Shown in pieces: positions 1 to 10,655 of a DNA stretch of 64,000 bases. Positions within the stretch are counted from its first letter, which is position 1. Each line of letters starts with the position of its first letter. A program made the translations under genes and the position numbers. Origin of the DNA: Trichodelitschia bisporula (Eukaryota; Ascomycota; Dothideomycetes; Phaeotrichales; Phaeotrichaceae); assembly GCA_010356995.1 (NCBI GenBank), contig ML996691.1:345299-409298 (forward strand). Direction: 5' to 3'. The notes under the pieces were generated by a model. It was given only the letters and a program-made list of their open reading frames with translations, was not told the DNA's origin and made no database searches.

Positions 1-463
1 GACTGTCATGCCACTTCGCGCCGTCGGTCGTGAAGATAGAGTCACCCAAAAAATCATGCCAATCCTTGTTGAACTGCTCCCCCTTGCCATAGTCGCCGAA
101 CTGGGTCGCGAGGATGGCTTTGATGTTCTCAACGTCGGCGGTGAGGATGAGGCGCCGCTTGCCCATGCCGGCTTCGATGGTCCAGGGGTTTTCGGGCCGG
201 CCGAAGCGCTGGAAGTTGTTGAGCCAGAAGTCGAGGGCTTTGTTGGCTAGTGCGGAGGTTATGGCGGCGTAGAGCATGTCGAGCCCGTAGGGGAGGTAGT
301 TCTTGCGGATGGGCGCATGGCCGCCGAGTTGGTTGATGCGGCGGTTTTCCAGCGCGGACAATGCTATCTGGTAGCTAACGAAAAGGATGATGGGAACGTT
401 GACTACGAGCCATGGATACTCGTAATAGAGCTCCAATAGCGTGTCCTTGATGTCGCCGAGCAT
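1..463 (-). CDS. Cytochrome P450, 5' part (CYP52-clan-like), runs off the left edge
   Basis: The first 154 codons of a P450 read on the minus strand from the ATG at 463 to the window edge with no intron. Residues about 13-34 form a hydrophobic segment (starting YEYPWLVV), the usual ER membrane anchor. A loop around LGGHAP follows, then the conserved early P450 region with GKRRLILTADVENIKAILAT and FGDYGKG. The pattern 'TADVENIKAILATQFGDYGKG' is typical of the fungal CYP52/CYP539 n-alkane and fatty-acid omega-hydroxylases. That subfamily is an inference, because the haem-binding Cys loop, the ExxR motif and the I-helix lie outside the window. The ATG is the first in frame just before the anchor. 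A P450 is nearly certain; the substrate is not. Confidence 0.85.
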   Translation of the reverse strand, partial: MLGDIKDTLLELYYEYPWLVVNVPIILFVSYQIALSALENRRINQLGGHAPIRKNYLPYGLDMLYAAITSALANKALDFWLNNFQRFGRPENPWTIEAGMGKRRLILTADVENIKAILATQFGDYGKGEQFNKDWHDFLGDSIFTTDGAKWHDS

Positions 464-2190
464 GATTGCAGGACCGAAACAACGGGTAAGCGCAGGCAAC
501 GCTATGCAATGAAACCGAGATCTGAGGTTTCGGAGCGCGAGGGCTTACGGACGAGATCCGAGACGGGCCAGGCACCGGTATATGTACGACGTCCGGCCCC
601 GAGTTCCCAAGACGCACATGCAGCCTAGGTACTGTATGAAGTTGGTTGGTGGATGGCAGGGCTAGCCTGCAGGACCGAGGAATCCCTGGATGCTAGGTTA
701 AACTTTAGCGGCGTTACCCCACAGAGGGGCTGGGAACGTTGGACATGGTGTAGGCAGCAACCATTAGGTTCATGGCAGATAGGACACGAGGTTGTAGAAC
801 ACAAGGCAGTGATCATGGTACTACCATCCGTACAGCGGATCTCAACCCTCTGCGGGATGACAATGGGGATGAAGGACGAAAACGGCAAGGTTGACGGACG
901 TATGGGGCGACGTCATGCTACGGCGACAAGGGGTGACGACATACCCCGTAGGACACAATCTCGGCAGTCAGCGCGTTTTCGCTTGTTTAAACGCTTACCT
1001 CACGTCGGCCGCGAGCCAGTAAGACCCACTACAGATCTACGTTGGCCATTGGTGAGAATTGAGCTGTTGAATTGATGTACCATTGACCGAACTGTCGAGG
1101 AGCATACGTACCGGCACCTTTAGGCTTGCATCATGTCGCATGGGTATCCCCAAACGGTCGTTCCTGGTATGCGACTTTGCAGTCGTCCCATCGAGTCGGA
1201 GTCGCAGTGGGAGTCGGAGTCGCAGTGGGAGTCGGAGTCGCAGTGGGAGTCGGAGTCGCAGTGGGAGTCGGAGTCGCTGTGGGAGTCGGAGTCGGAAGAC
1301 CTTCCCCAAACTGTGCCACACTCTTCGACCTCCAAATGCCTCTTCTTCAATTGTACACACGACATGAAGGGTCTGGACTTCGTGATAGCTGAAATACGTT
1401 AACCCGCGTATGAAAATCCTAAGGAGGGAGTGAGTAGAGGTCGTTGAAGCTGCACCTGAAGGTGGCTGAAAAAGCAAGTACCCGTATGTGACCGGAGCTT
1501 CCTCCGCCAAACAGAGCGACTTCACCACCTTATAACGAGTTACTGAGATTCAGGTCTCTTTAGGAGGGGAAAAGTGGAAAAACAGGCAGGAGATTACTCA
1601 AGGAGACGTCGATAGCAGTACGAGAACGGCGGTCATGACTTCCCGAATGTCGACAATCGTCGAAGAGCGTGCTGAGTCGGGCCTGTTCGTAGCTGCTGCT
1701 GTGACCTCACCCCGCGAACCTTTAGCGAATATCGTGTTGCAGGGTCCAGAGATGGCACGCGAGCACCCTTTTATATCCGGCCTGGAGAGGTGTTGTTCAC
1801 AAGAGGTTGGGATGGTCACGATGGGATGGTCACGATGGGATGGCGTTGGGACGTCGTGATCAAGGGTACGTAGCCGGAGATGTCCCACTCGGCGTATCGT
1901 GATTCCGCCTTGTGTGCCCAGATTCGCGATCCTCGCTTCGATAATCGATAGAGATGCCTCAACACATAAGCCTCAAAGGAAGCACCATCTCAAGCCACAC
2001 AACCGGGGGCTAATACCGCCCGGAGCCGAATTGATATTCGATCAAAAGCCGAAAGGCTCACCAGACACCCGCCAACCCAAGCGCCGCATAAACCCACATC
2101 CACCCATATCCAGGAACCAGCCCATCAGCCCAAACAGCCATCACTCCAAACAACATCACCACCAACTCCAACCCAACCCACCCCCCCTCA
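464..2190. other. Intergenic stretch upstream of the P450 and downstream of the AVO2-like gene
   Basis: About 1.7 kb in which I see no gene. It holds an 18-bp minisatellite (1192-1295) and a small direct repeat of GGATGGTCACGATG at about 1812-1845 (roughly two and a half copies). Open frames across the minisatellite are an artefact of an 18-bp unit, which keeps every frame open. The last 300 bases are C-rich on the plus strand and open in frame opposite the end of the ankyrin gene. Confidence 0.7.
1192..1295. repeat. 18-bp minisatellite, about 5.7 copies
   Basis: The unit GGAGTCGGAGTCGCAGTG repeats head to tail with almost no variation; the last full unit has CTGTG instead of CAGTG. Each unit contains a GGAGTC hexamer doublet, so a 6-bp motif (GRAGTC) probably expanded first. 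Because 18 is a multiple of 3, all six frames stay open and encode low-complexity Ser-Arg, Ser-Glu or Gly-Val strings. No start, codon pattern or neighbouring exon supports translation. Confidence 0.9.
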
Positions 2191-3241
2191 TCACTCCCCA
2201 CTACTCGCCCTCCCCCTCCCCCCATAACTCCCCCACATGCCATTCTCCCCCGTCGGCGTCACCGCCCGTCTCTCAACAGGAGACCACTCCAACCCCCCCA
2301 TCGGCGCCTCACTCTGTCCCAAACTCCCCTCCCTCCTCCTCCCCTCCCACCCCTCCTCACTCGTCACCAGCCTAACACCTCCCTGCCTCACCCTGCCCTC
2401 CTTCCCCGCCACCAACCCATTCTGCACCGCCTCAACCCTCTTCTTCTCGAACTCGTCGACTAGTTGTTTGAAATACGCTTCAGCGGCGTGGGTCGCGGAG
2501 TAGGCGATGGGCGTCCAGGAGTAGTTGTTGAGCGCGCGCGGACTGGCGCCGTGTTGGAGGAGGACGCGCAGGGCTTTGAGTTCGCCGGCGGCGGAGGCTG
2601 GTGCGGAGGGTTAGTTATATACCCGCGTTATATACCCGAGGGAAGGGGGGGCGCACCGTGATGCAGCGCCGTATTCCCATCCAGATCATGCTCCGTAGGA
2701 TCCGCGGGCGGGTCACTAGTAAGCATAAGACTGAGCAGCGGCAGCGCGCCATGTCGCGCCGCGAGCATCAACTGCCCTCATTAGCCCACCATTACCACCA
2801 ACTCCCCTCCCCCCCACCCCACCGCCGCAGGCCACTCACCGCATCCATCCCTCCCCTATTCTTCCTAACCACACACCCAGGAAACCTCAAAACCAACAAC
2901 CGTCCCACATCCACCTGCCGCGCCTTCACAGCGAGCATAAGCGGCGTGTCCCACTCCGTATTTATACTAACACTGCCATCCTCATGCCCCGCCTCGATTA
3001 GGAAAGCTGTGATACCGACGCTGCCCTGTCGGGCAGCTAGGTGTAGGCTGGTGTGCGACTTGTCCGCGTAGTCGGGGTTTGTGATGCAGCCGGGGTGGGT
3101 GCGGACGATGCGCTGCACAAGGGCGAGGTCGTTGAGGTGGATTGCGCGGCGGAGGCGCGTTGAGACGTCGATCCTGGGGGTGTTTAGCTGAGAGATGGCG
3201 GGGCGGGGTGCGGGGCGGGGAAGGGGGGGAGGGTGGTACAT
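2191..3241 (-). CDS. AVO2: Ankyrin-repeat protein similar to TORC2 subunit Avo2
   Basis: Three exons (3241-2840, 2771-2657, 2597-2191) give 307 residues. The first intron has a GTGAGT donor and a CAG acceptor; the second has a GTGCGC donor and CAG. Splicing restores repeat units across both joints (GMDA/LMLAARHG and GNTALHH/ASAAGEL). About five ankyrin repeats cover residues 28-200 (RLRRAIHLNDLALVQ, TSLHLAARQGS, WDTPLMLAVKA, LMLAARHGALP, GNTALHHASAAGELKALRVL). A helix rich in Glu and Lys follows (YFKQLVDEFEKKR), then a low-complexity tail with GVRLVT. This layout matches the fungal proteins annotated as Avo2, a TOR complex 2 subunit at the plasma membrane. The ankyrin fold is clear; the Avo2 assignment rests on recalled similarity. 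The second intron contains two TATATACCC motifs. Confidence 0.75.
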
Positions 3242-3561
3242 GGTTAATTGGAGTAGAGGGTTAGGTGGAATGCATGGCGTGGGGTATGGGAGAACGTGGA
3301 TGTCGGAGTAGGAGTGGGGAGTTCAGACGAGAGGTCGAGGCTGCGAGTCCTCGATGCGCCGCAGTCGGCGTCGGCGATTAACAACGGACGTCGCCGCGCA
3401 GCACGGCCGGGGAAATCCCCAGACTTGGCAGGGAGGATGCTGATCTAACATCTGGGCACAAGAACACAACACCCACCAACTCGCACACTCGCACACACGT
3501 ATCACCCATCTATCAGTTCAATTCCCTAAAACAAGCTATGTATCCCCCCGCCCCACCCCCC
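3242..3561. other. Short intergenic region between RPN3 and the AVO2-like gene
   Basis: It holds the promoter and 5' leader of the AVO2-like gene and the 3' end of RPN3, both on the minus strand. No RNA gene or repeat is visible. Confidence 0.6.
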
Positions 3562-5263
3562 CTACGGCAGCGCATTATAATCCCCCGACGCATCCTCATC
3601 ATCATCCATATCGCCCTCCTGAATCTCCTTCGCAAGCTCACGCTCCCTCTCACGCGCCTCCTGCGCATTCTTCAGCTCCAGTCTATGCTGATTCATCGGG
3701 AAGCGCATGGCCTTAACGCACTCGTCGTGCAGCGCCATAGTCGCCTTGATACGCTCGTGGAACGCCTCCGCCGGCTCGCGCGTGGCGTACACATCGCCCG
3801 CCTGCTTCGTCTGCATGAAGCCATCCTCATGGGCAACGGAAGCCTCGATGACCCCGTCGCGAATCGCCTTGGCCACGATGTATTCCGCGCTCTCCTCGTT
3901 CTCCAGGCCCAGGCGGATGCAGATGTCGCGCAGCGAGATGCGTGAGTACACCAGCGACAGCCGGCGGATACCGGTACGAATAACATTCTGCCGCAGGCGC
4001 AGCACCAGCGTGTATGTCCCGTCGCGACGGAACGTGTCCGCGTTCTCCGTAACGATCTTCAAGAAGCCCTGCATCTCGCCCGCGCGCACCGCTTGCACAA
4101 GGCGGAAGTAAGGCCTGAGCGCGTTCTCGAGCTTCGGCTGGCTGAAGATGGAGCGCTCGGGGATATCCCCCATGAGCAGCTCGACCACAACCAGGAAGCG
4201 CATCGACGACTGGTAGAACCCGACGGCGACGGCGCTGGTGGGCGCCTTGCGCGTAGCGCTGGTCAGATGCTCGTGGGCCTCGGTGTAGCGCAGCTGGATG
4301 GCGCGGATGCGGCCCAGATAGTACATGTAGCGCGCGACCTGGTTGTGCGGCGCGTTTTGCGGGAACGTGGTCTGCGCGACTAGGGCGTCGGCTTGCGAGT
4401 AGTCGGCCGTTACTACGTAGTTGCGGAGGAGCAGGACGAGAACGGCGGCCTGGGTCTCGGTGTCCTTGCGCAGAACGGCGCTGCGCAGGGCGCCTAGCAG
4501 TATACGTCTGTTGGCCAGCACTGGGGACTGTGACGAGGGGGCCTTGGGTTCTAGCTGCTCAACGAAAAGTGAGAGGTAGAAGTAGGCGCGCGGGGCGAGC
4601 GAATCGAGAGTCCGGCGGTTGTAAGTGCGGATCTTGGTCACTAGCTTCTCGGAGAAGATGGCGCCCTGCTGGTAGTGCTTGTTGTCCCAGAGATAGACCT
4701 ATCTCGTTAGCATCGCCACACGTGTACGAATCCCTCCATACCTGGATCAAGATGCCCAGGTACACCTCCGCCTCGGGCAGAACATCCCCCCGGTGCCCCT
4801 GCTGAGTCTGCAACGTCGACATCTGAGCGTCTGACTTCTTCAAGAACGTTGGGATGGAATCGCTGCTAGCGCCTACGCCTTCGAGCAGGAAGCGCGCCGT
4901 GTCTTCGTTGTTGGGCAAGAAAGTCTGCAATATCGATTCCGCAATGGAGTTTGCGTCCAGGTTCTTGCGCACCGTGGATATGGCGCGCAGAGCACGAAGT
5001 GTGAAGCGCGCATCGAACTGCGTCACGGCTCGCGAGAGGTTGTCGATGTTCTTCTCTATGACTGCTGGGTGTCAGCGGCTGGCTTGCATCCAGCGTGCAG
5101 CAAGGAGCTCATCGACCCCATCCAAAGATACAGGCGATGCATCTCAATAATGCCCAGCATCCAAAAATGAGATAGGAAATATAGGCATACCAGTGGACAC
5201 CTTCGGCGTTTCCAACTCCTCTTCCTCCTTCTCAAGAACAACACCGTCCATTTTCTCAGCCAT
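3562..5263 (-). CDS. RPN3: 26S proteasome regulatory subunit Rpn3 (PSMD3/S3)
   Basis: Exons 5263-5191, 5061-4742 and 4698-3562 give 509 residues, the usual length for Rpn3. Introns are 129 nt (GTATGC donor, CAG acceptor) and 43 nt (GTATGG, TAG). Splicing joins KVST to VIEKNIDNLSRAV and ILIQ to VYLWDNKHY. Rpn3 is a PCI-domain scaffold of the proteasome lid. The helical repeats (residues about 110-330, with YLWDNKHYQQGA, RAYFYLSLF, NQVARYMYYLGRI) are followed by the PCI winged helix (LVYSRISLRDICIRLGL) and an acidic C-terminus ending in DDDEDASGDYNALP. The gene lies head to head with SPC34; the start codons are 269 bp apart and share a promoter. A GGTGGCGAA site there resembles the yeast proteasome element PACE. 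Identity is very secure. Confidence 0.95.
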
Positions 5264-5332
5264 TTTGGCGGACTAAGCAGCAGACACGGGGAAGATGAAG
5301 CACACGCGGCGACGATGAGTAGATGCGGTGAA

Positions 5333-5341
5333 GGTGGCGAA
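5333..5341 (+). promoter_or_regulatory. PACE-like element in the RPN3/SPC34 promoter
   Basis: GGTGGCGAA lies 70 bp upstream of the RPN3 start, one base away from the yeast Rpn4 target GGTGGCAAA. Whether filamentous fungi use this element is uncertain, so this is only a sequence match in a suggestive place. Confidence 0.3.
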
Positions 5342-5532
5342 GTGGTTGAAGAGACGTCTGTTGCTACGTAAGTTGTGGTGGTCGTGGGAGCTCACACAAG
5401 CAAGCGCCGCAGCTCGCACGCAGCTCCCCGCCAAGCCCTGCTGACTTCACCTCGCGCCTCCGCCATCGCCGTGTTTACAGCCTCACGCGCAAACACAAAA
5501 TCCACCCCCACCCCAACCCCACTCACCCCCAA

Positions 5533-6310
5533 ATGTCCACAATGTCCCTCCTAGACGCCCACCTCGAGCAAATAACCCTTTGCTCCGTCTCTATCGCCGA
5601 GCTCTCGTACGTCCCCCCCTCCCCCTCTCCCCCAAACTAGTTCTAACACCCCCAGCTTCCCCCCCCCCAAGATCTTCACCAACGCCCTCCTGCACCCACA
5701 CGACATCACGACGCTGATCCGCGACACGGAAGCGCACGAGCGCGCGCTGTTCTCCGTCCCACCCCCGGAACCCGCGTCCAAGCGGCGCACAACCCTCTTC
5801 CCGGAAACACCTGGTCCGCGGGCGCCGCGGCGCAATACCGCTGTCGCAGCCGTGCTGGGCGGGGATTTGGTGGATAGGATAAGGCGCGGTGGGGGCGGGG
5901 GCGCGGGGAGTGGGCTGGGTTATTCGATTCCTAATCCGGGGCGGGAGAGGGGGGAGGTGGATGTTGAGGTTTTGTTGGAGGGGGCGGAGAGGTTGTGTGC
6001 TGTTTATCCGATTCCGGGGGCTGCGGAGCGGATTCGTGAGCTGAGGGGGAGGCATGCCAGGCTTGTGGATTCGGTGGGGAGGTATGAGGAGAGGGTGAGG
6101 GAGCAGGAGGGGCGGTTGAGGGCGTTGGAGAGGGGGAGGGGGGTGTATGAGGAGGAGGAGGACGGAGAAGACGTGGAGGAGGATATGGGCTGGACGGTTG
6201 AGGACATGGCGAGAGAGGAGGAGGAGATTCGGGAGCTCGAGAGGAAGAAGAAGACGCTGGAGGAGAGGGTCACGGCTATGGAAAGGGATATCAGTGGGGT
6301 AATGAGATAG
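5533..6310 (+). CDS. SPC34: DASH complex subunit Spc34
   Basis: Exons 5533-5606 and 5656-6310 give 242 residues. The 49-nt intron has a GTACGT donor and a CCCAG acceptor in a C-rich context. The joined protein starts MSTMSLLDAHLEQITLC and runs through IAELSFPPPKIFTNALL to HDITTLIRDTEAHERALF. These are hallmarks of Spc34, a kinetochore-microtubule ring subunit found only in fungi. A loop rich in Pro and Arg follows. The C-terminal half (residues about 130-242) is a long acidic and basic coiled coil (EERVREQEGRLRALE, EEEEIRELERKKKTLEERV). A second in-frame Met at residue 4 is an equally possible start. The gene is divergent from RPN3 and convergent with RAD27. A run of ten C at the exon 2 start encodes the conserved Pro run, so it is not an error. 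Confidence 0.93.
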
Positions 6311-6650
6311 GCTTGCTCGGCTTCTCATGCCTTTAGAACTACATACCCTATACACACTCTGTTTTCTACTCGTGGCCGCATGCCTATCAGCGAGGGAACT
6401 GACAATGAGATCGCTGTTTAGTCGGCTTCCAAAGTACCTGTCACCCGTGAACCGGCCTACTGAAGAAGCGGGTATATTCGTTCGCACAATTGCATGCTAC
6501 ATGGAATGTTTAAGACTCCCTTTGATCCTTAGCCGTTACCAGCAGACCGAACGCCGTTCAATCCTAGTCCCATCCCGCAAGCCGACGTATCGGTATCCAT
6601 GCCATCGAAAGCACAACTCCAGCGAAACAAATCTACACGGCCACGACGGC
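6311..6650. other. Convergent 3' region between SPC34 and RAD27
   Basis: About 340 bases shared by the 3' ends of two converging genes. No RNA gene, repeat or further coding region is visible. Confidence 0.6.
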
Positions 6651-8008
6651 CTAGACAGGGCGAGGCTTGCCCTTAGTCGCCTTCTTCGCCTTCGCATCCT
6701 CCTTCTTCTTCTTCTTGCTCTCCTGAATACGCTCCTCGTTTTTGCGCTTCAGTTTCTCCTGCTCCTCTGGCGTCCGAGCAACAGGCTTGAAGAAACCCTC
6801 AAGCCGACTCTGCTGCGCAGTCTTCAGGTTCTTCTGCAGACGCGCCGCGCCACTACGAACACGGTCCTCGCTGAATCCCTTTTCCTGGACTAGGAACTTG
6901 ACCAGACCGTCAACGTCGGGCTGCTCCCACTTGATGTCGCACTCGGGGTCGCTCGCGGGGCGCACATCAGGCGCAACGAACAGCTGACGGGCATCTTCAT
7001 AGGGCCAGTCATCCGGAATAATCAACTTGGTCGAGCCCTTGATGTGCTCGAGCACGCCTTCGAGGGTCTTGTGCTCACGGATCAACTTCAGTGCTGTGGT
7101 AGCGCCGACGCCCTTGATCGGGTCGAGATAATCGCAGCCGAGCAGGATGCAGAGATCGATGAACTGGGAGGTTAGAGAGGGAGCAAGATCTACGGTATTA
7201 GCTCACCTGGGGCCGCTCCATGCCCATCCCCTCAAGCACCTTATCGAGATGAATCTCAAGAATCGGCTCCTTACGCTGCTCGCTGAAGGTCAAGTGCCGC
7301 AGCAGGATAGGCGTATTGAAAGTCAAAGTATCCATATCCTCCGACGCCGCAGCATACACCTTCCCCGCACGTGCCAGCTCCGCGCACTGGGCCTCCGCCT
7401 CCGTCGGCGCAATAATGTACGGAATACCCATAAGCTTAAGCAGCCGCCGGCACTCCTCATTATGCTCGCGCGTAACGCGGACAGTCCGCCGCGAAAAGCG
7501 CTCAATATCCTCCGCCGTACCCGTTTCCTTCGCCTCCTCGACCGCCTCCGTCGCTTCCGCCTTGCGCTGGAAACGCTTGGCCAGTTCGCCGGACTTGAGC
7601 TTGGGCGGCTTGCCGTCGAAGACGTAGACGGGCTTGATTCCGTTGTCGACCATGCGCAGCGTGCGGTAGAAGAGGCCCATTAGGTGCGAGGTTGTTTCGC
7701 CGGTTTCGTTGGTGAGTTGCTGGCCGTCGGTGCGCACGGCGATGAGGAAGCTGTAGATGGACATGGAACTGGGGGATTAGACGAGAAGAGTGCATGAGCG
7801 GTAAGGCTTACGCATCCTGCGACGGTTAGGATCTGGTACGGGAAGGGACGGAAGGCTTACAATGGCGACTTTGCGACCGAACTGATGCTTGATCTCGCCC
7901 TTCTTGATGGAGTCGGGTGCTTCCTCCTCGATCACCTTGAACAAGTCTTGACTGTGAGTACATTGTTGCGCTTGTGATTTGTAGTGCGTACGTACTTTTG
8001 ATACCCAT
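6651..8008 (-). CDS. RAD27: Flap endonuclease 1 (Rad27/FEN1), five exons with a 5-nt micro-exon
   Basis: Exons 8008-7996, 7946-7861, 7816-7812, 7768-7207 and 7163-6651 encode 392 residues. Introns are 49, 44, 43 and 43 nt. FEN1 cuts 5' flaps during Okazaki-fragment maturation and base-excision repair in the nucleus. The first joint uses an AAG acceptor, chosen because it yields the invariant start MGIKNLFKVI; a CAG four bases upstream would give MGIKSTQDLF only with a different donor. Exon 3 is just GATGC, flanked by CAG and GTAAGC, and restores [14 protein letters not shown]. Catalytic acidic residues seen: Asp34, Asp86 (YVFDGKPPK), the [11 protein letters not shown] pair, the ASEDMD pair and the [12 protein letters not shown] Asp. 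The PCNA box QSRLEGFF sits near residue 337, before a Lys-rich nuclear signal. Without exon 3 the frame breaks. Confidence 0.95.
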
Positions 8009-8715
8009 CTTGACTGCTGCTGGATGCTAGACGTAGTGTACTGGAGAAGATGCGAAAGTGAATTTGCGGGCGCGTCGAAAGTCGCGCGTGGGCAACGCTC
8101 AGTCACGGGCCCGCGCGTCATCGATTTGGCCTCTCCGCCAATCATCCGCGAGGAGCATATTCACTCATTCACAGACTTCAGTTAGTCACTTCAATCGAAC
8201 ATCAAACTATGGAGAAGTTCGTTATCGCAAGTATGAGACTATCTAGGTGCATCAAGTGAGTCAATGGAGGCAGAAGACGCGTCAGTACTCTGTAAACAGG
8301 GCTGAACGTTGGAGCCCGGCCGACTCCGGGAGAATTCGGTTCGTCAACCAGCCCAACAGCGATACCCGAATTGGCAGCCTGGTGCTAGCAGTGAACTCGA
8401 AATTGGCATAGAAGAATGCCCTAAGGCTGAATTTACCATCCTCATTGGGTAGCTTGTTTACAGCCTCGAAGCCGACGCGGAGATGTCTCCACAAAAGACT
8501 CCATAGCAAGTACTTTCAATCCCGTCCTTGCCGTGCGAGCCGCCACTCCTCGGCATTTCCCCTTCCCCAGCTTGGTGGCGGGGGCTTACCGAGCTCCGTC
8601 ATAGACCGGCTTCGGAACCGGCCAGCTCTTAACCACCCCGGCTTCCACCCGAACATCGCAACTTCAACGCATTGCCACTTCGATATCATCTCTCCTCTCT
8701 CAATTGCCCTTCATC
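8009..8715. promoter_or_regulatory. Divergent promoter region RAD27 / glutaryl-CoA dehydrogenase, with MluI-box-like sites
   Basis: This 707-bp region separates two divergent start codons. Toward RAD27 it carries GACGCG-type sites (8071-8076 and 8114-8119, on the minus strand) and a full GACGCGTC palindrome at 8276-8283. These resemble the MluI cell-cycle box (ACGCGT) bound by MBF, which controls RAD27-type replication genes in yeasts. I see no gene here. Confidence 0.4.
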
Positions 8716-10228
8716 ATGCTCGCCCAACAAGTCCCGCGCCACCTGCGCTCCGCCGCCCGCTCTCTTCCCCGCCAACTCTCTCGCGCCGCCTCCTCAAATG
8801 CCGCTGCCTTTGACTGGCGGGACCCGCTAGGTGCTAAGCATCTGCTAACGGAGGACGAGGCGGCTATTGCCGAGACGGCGGAGGCTTATTGTCAGGAACG
8901 GTTGCTGCCGCGCGTGCTAGGTATGCTCTCATAAGTTGTTCATACTTCCACTTCTCCTTTGGCCCGGTTAATGTGTCTCACGATCATATGATGAATCTGA
9001 AATACCCAACCTGAACGTCTGCAATGTGGACCAATATCCTCTAAGGAATAACCGCTAACCCAACTAGAGGCCTACCGCAACGAAGACTATGACCGCAAAA
9101 TCCTCCTAGAAATGGGCGAACTCGGCCTCCTCGGCGCCACCATCAAAGGCCACGACTGCGCCGGCGTCTCTTCCGTCGCCAGCGGGCTCATCACCCGCGC
9201 CGTCGAACGCGTCGACAGCGGCTACCGCAGCGGCATGTCCGTGCAATCCTCCCTCGTGATGGGCGGCATCGACGAATGGGGCACGACGGAACAAAAAGAG
9301 CGCTTCCTCCCCGGTATGGCCCGCGGCCAAATCCTCGGCTGCTTCGGGTTGACCGAACCCAACCATGGGTCCGACCCGGGCAGCATGGAGAGCGTGGCCC
9401 GGGCCCACCCGACGAAGAAGGATACGTACTTGTTGTCGGGGAGCAAGACGTGGATCACGAATAGCCCGATTGCGGATGTCCTGCTTGTGTGGGCGAAGTT
9501 GGCGGATACGGGCAAGATCCGCGGCTTCCTGATCGAGCGCTCGAAGTGCCCGCCCGGCACACTCGAGACGCCCCCGCTGAAGAACAAGAACGGCCTCAGG
9601 GCCTCCATCACCGGCATGATCCAGATGGACGACGTGCCCGTCCCCGCCGAGAACATGTTCCCGACCGTTGAGGGCCTGCGCGGTCCGTTCGGATGTCTCA
9701 ATTCCGCGCGTTTTGGCATCGCGTGGGGCGTGATGGGCGCGCTTGAGGATTGTATCTCCAGGGCGCGCGAGTATGCTTTGGAGCGCAAGCAGTTCAAGGG
9801 CAATCCGCTTGCGCGTTATCAGCTTGTGCAGAAGAAGCTGGCGGAGGCGGCGACGGACGCGGCGTACGGCACGCTGGCTGCGTATCAGGTGGGTCGGTTG
9901 AAGGATGAGGGGAAGGCGACGCCGGAGATGATTAGTATGATTAAGAGGCGGAATTGTGATACGGCGCTGCAGCACTCGCGGATGTAAGTGTCGGTTAGTA
10001 TTGTGGGAATGGCGCTGACAGATGTAGACTGCAGGAGATCTTTGGGGGGAATGCTGCGAGTGATGAGTACCACATTGGGCGGCATGTGTCGAACTTGTTT
10101 GTTACGCAGACGTATGAGGGGCAGAGTGATATCCATGGTAAGCTTTGTTCACTTTTGGAGTCTTATAGCTGACAATTTTAGCTCTCATTCTTGGTCGCGC
10201 CATCACTGGTGTGCAAGCGTTTTGTTAG
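8716..10228 (+). CDS. Glutaryl-CoA dehydrogenase, mitochondrial
   Basis: Exons 8716-8920, 9068-9983, 10028-10137 and 10182-10228 encode 425 residues. The N-terminus ([20 protein letters not shown]) is basic with no acidic residue, as in a mitochondrial targeting peptide. The rest is an acyl-CoA dehydrogenase: FAD and substrate motifs [18 protein letters not shown] and [17 protein letters not shown], then MQHSRM-like and [19 protein letters not shown]. The catalytic Glu lies in [15 protein letters not shown] followed by TYEG is characteristic of glutaryl-CoA dehydrogenase, which makes crotonyl-CoA in Lys and Trp breakdown. The stop follows GVQAFC, the usual family end. All introns have GTATGC or GTAAGN donors. 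The gene is divergent from RAD27. Confidence 0.93.
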
Positions 10229-10655
10229 GCGGTGCGCCGGTTGCTTGCGAGGTTCTTTTGCATGGCGGATTTGGTCACTTTTTGTATGGAGCACAGTACA
10301 GATAACCATAAAAGCACAGTCTATTGTCAGTTCAGCATAAGCTTGAAGCGGAGCTTCGCCAACTCAGCCTTCTCGACCATGACTTCAAATGCCATCCCGG
10401 ACCGAGCCAGGCTACAGTCTATACCTCGGCACGACATCACGCACCTCGTCTCGAGCAAAAAAAGCGCAGCAGATCCGGTTTAGATGCTATGTTTCAAGCA
10501 CTGTCTCTAGGCCTTACCTTCGTTCATTGCTGCCGATGAGCTTACCTCGTACACCACTGTCCGGTTCACTCCGCTGAACCGCTGACAGCGCTCCTCGGGT
10601 CCGGCCCATGGTAATCAGCTAGCTGTACATGATAGCTTTTCGCCATCTGCCCAGC
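10229..10655. other. Spacer between glutaryl-CoA dehydrogenase and the first 5S rRNA-like gene
   Basis: About 430 bases of 3' region and 5S upstream flank. I see no further gene. An A-run (AAAAAAA) and short C-rich stretches are the only noticeable features. Confidence 0.5.

Noticed and set aside
1899-2375. Pro-, His- and Ser-rich plus-strand frame of 158 codons
   Set aside because: It lies mostly opposite the last exon of the AVO2-like gene and reflects that gene's Gly-rich minus strand.
8282-8509. Minus-strand frame of 75 codons between RAD27 and glutaryl-CoA dehydrogenase
   Set aside because: It has no family signature and falls within a divergent promoter.
9106-9975. Long minus-strand frame of 289 codons
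   Set aside because: It is exactly antisense to glutaryl-CoA dehydrogenase exon 2; the plus strand carries the family signature.
10618-10655. tRNA-like sequence before the first 5S gene
   Set aside because: No cloverleaf could be formed; the region only shares short similarity with the flank of the second 5S copy.
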